From the NCBI GenBank assembly GCA_002386465.1, contig DGIT01000139.1, forward strand, positions 1-10,693: 10,693 bases of DNA. The letters are read 5' to 3'. Below are positions 7,804 to 10,693 of the stretch, piece by piece. Position numbers and translations under genes: made by a program. The notes under the pieces were generated by a model. The model was not told the origin of the DNA, did no database searches, and was given only the letters and a program-made list of their open reading frames with translations. Each line of letters starts with the position of its first letter. Within the stretch, counting starts at the first letter, position 1. Source of the DNA: Burkholderiales bacterium UBA4615. GTDB lineage: Bacteria > Pseudomonadota > Gammaproteobacteria > Burkholderiales > Burkholderiaceae_E.

Positions 7804-8517
7804 TCACGCCCGACGGCGCGCCTTGTCGGGTGTCCTGCCAGTCTCAGCATCTCGTACTGCGATTGCCTGCAGCGCCGCGTCGCGGTTTTCAACTGCCAGC
7901 TGCCGCTGAATCACCTCCGCAGAGTCGGCGTCCCCTTCGGCGAATGCGGCGAAGAGCGCACGCCAGGTACGCAGCGAACGGTTGCGCCGCGCCTGCGTCG
8001 CAAGCCCGAGCCGGGCATAGCGTCCAATCGCGAGCGCGAAAGAGCCGATCATCTCGGCGAGCCGGGGGTTGCCCGATGCCTGCGCGATATCAAGCGCCGT
8101 GGCCGCGCTCGCACGCGCATACCCGTCCGGGTCGGCGACCGATGCCTCAAGCGCGGCGAGAGCCCCGGCAAGCGAAGCAGGCAGCGTGCCCTTACAGCGG
8201 GCGGCGACTTCTCTGGCGGCAAGGCCAACGAGCACGGCGCGGATGTCGAACAGTTGAACCACCTCGTCGCCCGACAGCAGCGTGACGCGCGCGCCGCGCT
8301 GCGGCGTGATCGTCACCATGCCTCGGGTCGCCAACATCCGCAGCGCCTCGCGCAGTGGCGAGCGGCTGATACCGAGCATCTCGGCGAGCACCTTCTCGTT
8401 GAGACGCTCGCCCGGTGCGAAGCGTTCTTCGACGATGCCGGTCGCGATCCAGTCCGCCACCTGCGAGGGCAGCGTACGGTGCAGCTCGGTGGCGATCACG
8501 ACTGGACCGGGGCGCAC
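7804..8517 (-). CDS. GntR-family transcriptional regulator, FadR/FCD subfamily
   Basis: A one-component repressor or activator of 237 residues from my chosen start. The N-terminal winged helix-turn-helix covers about 12-80: PGERLNEKVLAEMLGISRSP is the family signature and LREALRMLATRGMV follows, the classic GntR pattern. The all-helical FCD ligand domain covers about 85-212 and keeps the ASGNPRL segment. The usual FCD metal ligands (Asp, His, His, His) appear replaced by S137, A141, W185 and L207 in my hand alignment, so effector binding may be metal-free. Start: GTG 8517 has GGAG (8527-8524) six bases upstream; GTG 8541, with no clear ribosome site, would add eight residues. It heads the minus-strand run and its promoter region holds the palindrome at 8581-8610, so autoregulation plus control of both dioxygenase/Bug arms is the natural model. 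Confidence 0.93.
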   Translation of the reverse strand: MRPGPVVIATELHRTLPSQVADWIATGIVEERFAPGERLNEKVLAEMLGISRSPLREALRMLATRGMVTITPQRGARVTLLSGDEVVQLFDIRAVLVGLAAREVAARCKGTLPASLAGALAALEASVADPDGYARASAATALDIAQASGNPRLAEMIGSFALAIGRYARLGLATQARRNRSLRTWRALFAAFAEGDADSAEVIQRQLAVENRDAALQAIAVRDAETGRTPDKARRRA

Positions 8518-8568
8518 AGGACTCTCCAGGATGGGCGCCACGCAGGATGCGTGCGCCGTATCAAATTG

Positions 8569-8597
8569 ACGTTATCACCGTTGGTGTCGAATGTCGA
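8569..8597 (-). promoter_or_regulatory. Possible promoter of the regulator-led operon
   Basis: On the minus strand TCGACA (8597-8592, five of six matches to the sigma-70 -35 consensus) is followed by 17 bases and TAACGT (8574-8569, a weak -10 with three matches). The -35 lies inside the palindrome, so a regulator bound there would block polymerase. The leader to GTG 8517 would be about 45 bases. The weak -10 keeps confidence low. Confidence 0.3.
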
Positions 8598-8610
8598 CAT
8601 TCGACACCAA
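8581..8610. promoter_or_regulatory. Perfect 30-bp palindrome, candidate operator of the GntR/FCD regulator
   Basis: The half-site TTGGTGTCGAATGTC (8581-8595) is followed directly by its exact reverse complement (8596-8610), with no spacer or mismatch. It lies about 40 bases from the outer possible start of the regulator gene and in the gap between the two divergent arms. GntR/FCD proteins bind as dimers to palindromes near their own promoter, so autoregulation is the best explanation. The length exceeds a single typical 15-20 bp site; internal repeats of GTCGA may allow two dimers. A long cruciform or transcript hairpin is the alternative. Confidence 0.8.
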
Positions 8611-8838
8611 TCGAGGTTGGGACGCCAGCCCGGCCGCTCCTCTGTCAGACTCGCCAGGTCATTCGAGTGCGGAGCCCTGCGCGTGCAGCACCTCGACCGA
8701 GCGATGCCGGCTTGACAGCCTCTCGGGCCCGACCAGGTGCTGGCTTGCCATTTGCTTCGTCCAAGACTTTGCTAGCCCGGTATAGACGCTGTTGCCGGCT
8801 CGCCTTCCGACGTATTCTCAATACCAAGGAGACTTCGC
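8611..8838 (+). promoter_or_regulatory. Upstream region of the plus-strand Bug-dioxygenase arm
   Basis: No gene is recognised here. TATAGA (8781-8786) is a fair -10 element with no matching -35 at normal spacing; TTGACA (8712-8717) is a perfect -35 but lacks a -10 17 bases on. The true promoter is therefore unclear and may need an activator. A good ribosome site, AAGGAG (8826-8831), ends the region. The palindrome lies about 230 bases from the start codon, far for simple repression of a promoter next to the gene. Confidence 0.3.
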
Positions 8839-9822
8839 ATGAAACGAACACCATCGATGGTCAAGCGCCGCAGCGTGCTTGGATCGGCCGTCGCTGCCTG
8901 GGGCTTGAGCATGGCCAAGCCATTGCGCGCACAAGCCTATCCAGCCCGCCCGATCAAACTTATCGTGCCCTACCCGCCAGGTGGAACCACCGATCTGGTG
9001 GCACGCGCGTTTGCCGAGCACATGACTCGTGAACTCGGCCAGCCGTTTGTTGTCGACAACCGCCCCGGTGCCGCAACTAATATCGGCACCGAAGCCGCAA
9101 TGCGCTCGCCCCCCGACGGCTACACCCTGTTGCTGAGTACATCTGGCTTGGCCACGAACTTCGCCACAGGCCCGGTTCCGTCGTTCGATCCTCAAAAGAC
9201 GCTGGCCCCGATCACGCTGATCAACCAGATGGCCTTTGTTGTCTGCGCCAATCCGAGCGCCCCGTTCTCGACCGTGCGTGAATTGCTGAGCGCCGCTCGT
9301 GCTCGCCCGGGGCGCATCACCATTGGCAGCGCTTCGCTTGAATACATCGTCAAGCTCCTCAATGCCCAGTCGGGTGTCGACATCTTGCACGTGCCCTACA
9401 AGGGCGGCGCCGCAGCGATGAATGATGCAATCTCAGGGCAGATCGATCTGGCGGTGGCCCTGACTCCGGTGATGCTGCCGCAGATCCAGAGTGGCAGGCT
9501 CAAGCCGATCGGTGTCAGCGCCGAGCGCCGAGTGGGGGCCTTGCCGAATGTCAGTACTTTCATCGAATCGGGCGAATCCACCTTTCGCGTCGACAGCTGG
9601 TATGCGCTTCACGGACCAGCAGGTCTGCCACCGCCAATCGTGCGCCAGTTGTCCGACGCAGCAAAACGAGTTCTGACGCAGCCCGAGTTTGTTGAACGCC
9701 AACGGGCGATCGGATCGGAACTTTCGTGGAGCACGCCCGAGGATCTTGCTGGGCGCCTGAAGGCAGACACGGCGGAGGCACTTCGAACCGCCCGCGATTT
9801 GAAACTGACCCCTGGCACGTAA
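8839..9822 (+). CDS. Bug-type (TctC family) substrate-binding protein with Tat-like signal
   Basis: A 327-residue periplasmic binding protein and first gene of the plus-strand arm. Unlike its two paralogues in this window it begins with a twin-arginine-like leader, KRRSVLG (9-15), then a mild hydrophobic stretch and a likely cleavage near LRAQA|YPAR (after residue 33). This suggests export already folded through Tat, although Sec is possible. Family motifs: KLIVPYPPGGTTD (40-52, conserved Asp 52), DNRPGAATNIGTE, PPDGYTLLL (91-99) and HVPYKGGAAAM. The start ATG 8839 has AAGGAG seven bases upstream. The dioxygenase follows after 20 bases, so here the binding protein precedes the enzyme, the reverse of the order in the minus-strand pairs. 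The ligand is unknown; the loop GG-T-T-D differs from both paralogues. Confidence 0.94.
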   Translation: MKRTPSMVKRRSVLGSAVAAWGLSMAKPLRAQAYPARPIKLIVPYPPGGTTDLVARAFAEHMTRELGQPFVVDNRPGAATNIGTEAAMRSPPDGYTLLLSTSGLATNFATGPVPSFDPQKTLAPITLINQMAFVVCANPSAPFSTVRELLSAARARPGRITIGSASLEYIVKLLNAQSGVDILHVPYKGGAAAMNDAISGQIDLAVALTPVMLPQIQSGRLKPIGVSAERRVGALPNVSTFIESGESTFRVDSWYALHGPAGLPPPIVRQLSDAAKRVLTQPEFVERQRAIGSELSWSTPEDLAGRLKADTAEALRTARDLKLTPGT

Positions 9823-9842
9823 AGACAACCGGAGACATGTCG

Positions 9843-10693
9843 ATGGACACTTTTCTCGATCACCCTGTGAGCGGCCCCGGCGTGTGGAACGGTCAGCAGA
9901 TGCGCCAGCGCAATGACTGGATCCTGCACCTGTCGAGCAGCGATATCACCGAGATTGACCAGGCCCTTACCCAGGTTGCGGCCTCAAAAAAGGCCCTGTT
10001 CGAGATCACGGCAACTGACTTTCGCCTGCCGACTCTGGCACCGCGCCTTCACAAGGTTCGGGAGGAAATAGAGACCGGACGCGGATTCGCGCTGATCCGG
10101 GGCCTTCCAATTGAGCGCTACACAATTGATCAGTCGTGCACTCTGTTTTGGGGCATTGCCAGTCAGATTGGTAGCGCGGAAGGCCAGGACAAGGCCGGTA
10201 ACCTGATGCATCAGGTCACTGATACCGGCAAGAGCGTGCAGGGCAGCGACAGTACCCGCGGCTTTGAGACCAACAACGAACTGCAGTTCCATAACGATGG
10301 CGGTGATGCGTTCATGCTGCTGTGTATTCGCGCTGCGCAGAGCGGCGGGACCAGCAAACTGATGAGCGTTGGCGCATTGTTCAACGAGATGCTGCGCCGG
10401 CGCCCGGACCTCGCACGTGTCGCCCAGGAGCCTTTTCACTTTGATTCGCGTGCCCAGAACCCCGCCGACCTGAAGATCCAGAGCGTTCCGATCCTCACCT
10501 GGTATGCCGGGCGCTTAAACGCGCTGCACAAGCGCCGCTATATCGAAACCGCGCAACGCTTCCCTGAGGTGCCGCGACTGACGCCTCAGCAATTGGAGGT
10601 GCTCGATCTGATCGACGAAATCTGCGCCGATCCGGCATGGCATCTATCCTTCGACATGCAGCCTGGGGATATGCAGTTCGCCAGCAATTTTTC
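9843..10693 (+). CDS. TauD/TfdA-family Fe(II)/2-oxoglutarate-dependent dioxygenase (partial, runs off right edge)
   Basis: The frame is open from ATG 9843 to the last base (283 complete codons) with no stop. GGAGA (9831-9835) is seven bases before this ATG; the in-frame ATG 9837 would leave only one base and is rejected. Shared family segments: VWNGQQMRQRNDWI (14-27), GRGFALIRGLPIERYT (79-94), and iron ligands H150 and D152 in QFHNDGGD. The sequence ends in PGDMQFASNF, just before the place where the distal His and the 2-oxoglutarate-binding Arg should be, so those residues cannot be checked. Judged by the other two enzymes, about 70-80 residues are missing. It follows the Bug gene by 20 bases and is probably co-transcribed. 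Its central part (about 195-215) differs most from the paralogues, suggesting a separate substrate. Confidence 0.92.
   Translation, partial: MDTFLDHPVSGPGVWNGQQMRQRNDWILHLSSSDITEIDQALTQVAASKKALFEITATDFRLPTLAPRLHKVREEIETGRGFALIRGLPIERYTIDQSCTLFWGIASQIGSAEGQDKAGNLMHQVTDTGKSVQGSDSTRGFETNNELQFHNDGGDAFMLLCIRAAQSGGTSKLMSVGALFNEMLRRRPDLARVAQEPFHFDSRAQNPADLKIQSVPILTWYAGRLNALHKRRYIETAQRFPEVPRLTPQQLEVLDLIDEICADPAWHLSFDMQPGDMQFASNF

Noticed and set aside
7267..8715. 482-codon plus-strand open frame
   Set aside because: It runs antisense across the regulator and the first dioxygenase, both with clear motifs and ribosome sites. Long antisense frames are expected in GC-rich genes.
8712..8740. Perfect TTGACA as promoter -35 for the plus-strand arm
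   Set aside because: No -10-like hexamer lies 16-18 bases downstream.
3541..10693. Complete tripartite tricarboxylate transporter
   Set aside because: Only TctC/Bug-type binding proteins are present. No multi-spanning TctA or small TctB membrane protein is encoded in the window.

Overview
The window looks like a GC-rich betaproteobacterial chromosome, probably Burkholderiales (Comamonadaceae/Alcaligenaceae type). The main reason is three Bug-type (TctC family) periplasmic binding proteins, a family greatly expanded in that order. No rRNA, tRNA, CRISPR array or transposase was seen.

Left part (1-3283): a large minus-strand gene, cut by the left edge, encodes a fusion of a HIT domain, a phospholipase-D-like domain and a superfamily 2 DEAD/DEAH-type helicase. 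After about 540 bases without a convincing gene, but with two small hairpins, comes a plus-strand gene for a 200-residue PIN/NYN-like putative nuclease. It is less GC-rich than the rest. A helicase/PLD fusion beside a nuclease-like gene suggests nucleic-acid processing or defence, but this is inference.

Right part (3477-10693): a compact catabolic/uptake locus built from one repeated pair: a TauD/TfdA-like Fe(II)/2-oxoglutarate dioxygenase and a Bug solute-binding protein. On the minus strand, in transcription order, are a GntR/FCD regulator, dioxygenase, Bug protein, dioxygenase and Bug protein, with gaps of about 42, 58 and 36 bases and finally a one-base TGATG overlap. The run ends at a likely intrinsic terminator (3477-3514). 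Divergently on the plus strand are a third Bug protein and a third dioxygenase, the latter cut by the right edge.

Between the two arms lies a perfect 30-bp palindrome (8581-8610), about 40 bases before the outer possible start of the regulator gene. It is the obvious candidate operator. The likely logic is that the regulator senses a small acid or related ligand and controls three binding-protein/dioxygenase pairs. The Bug proteins would bind substrates in the periplasm and the dioxygenases would hydroxylate them in the cytoplasm. No TctA/TctB membrane subunits are in the window, so transport must use components encoded elsewhere, or the Bug proteins have a sensing role. The substrates cannot be read from the sequence.
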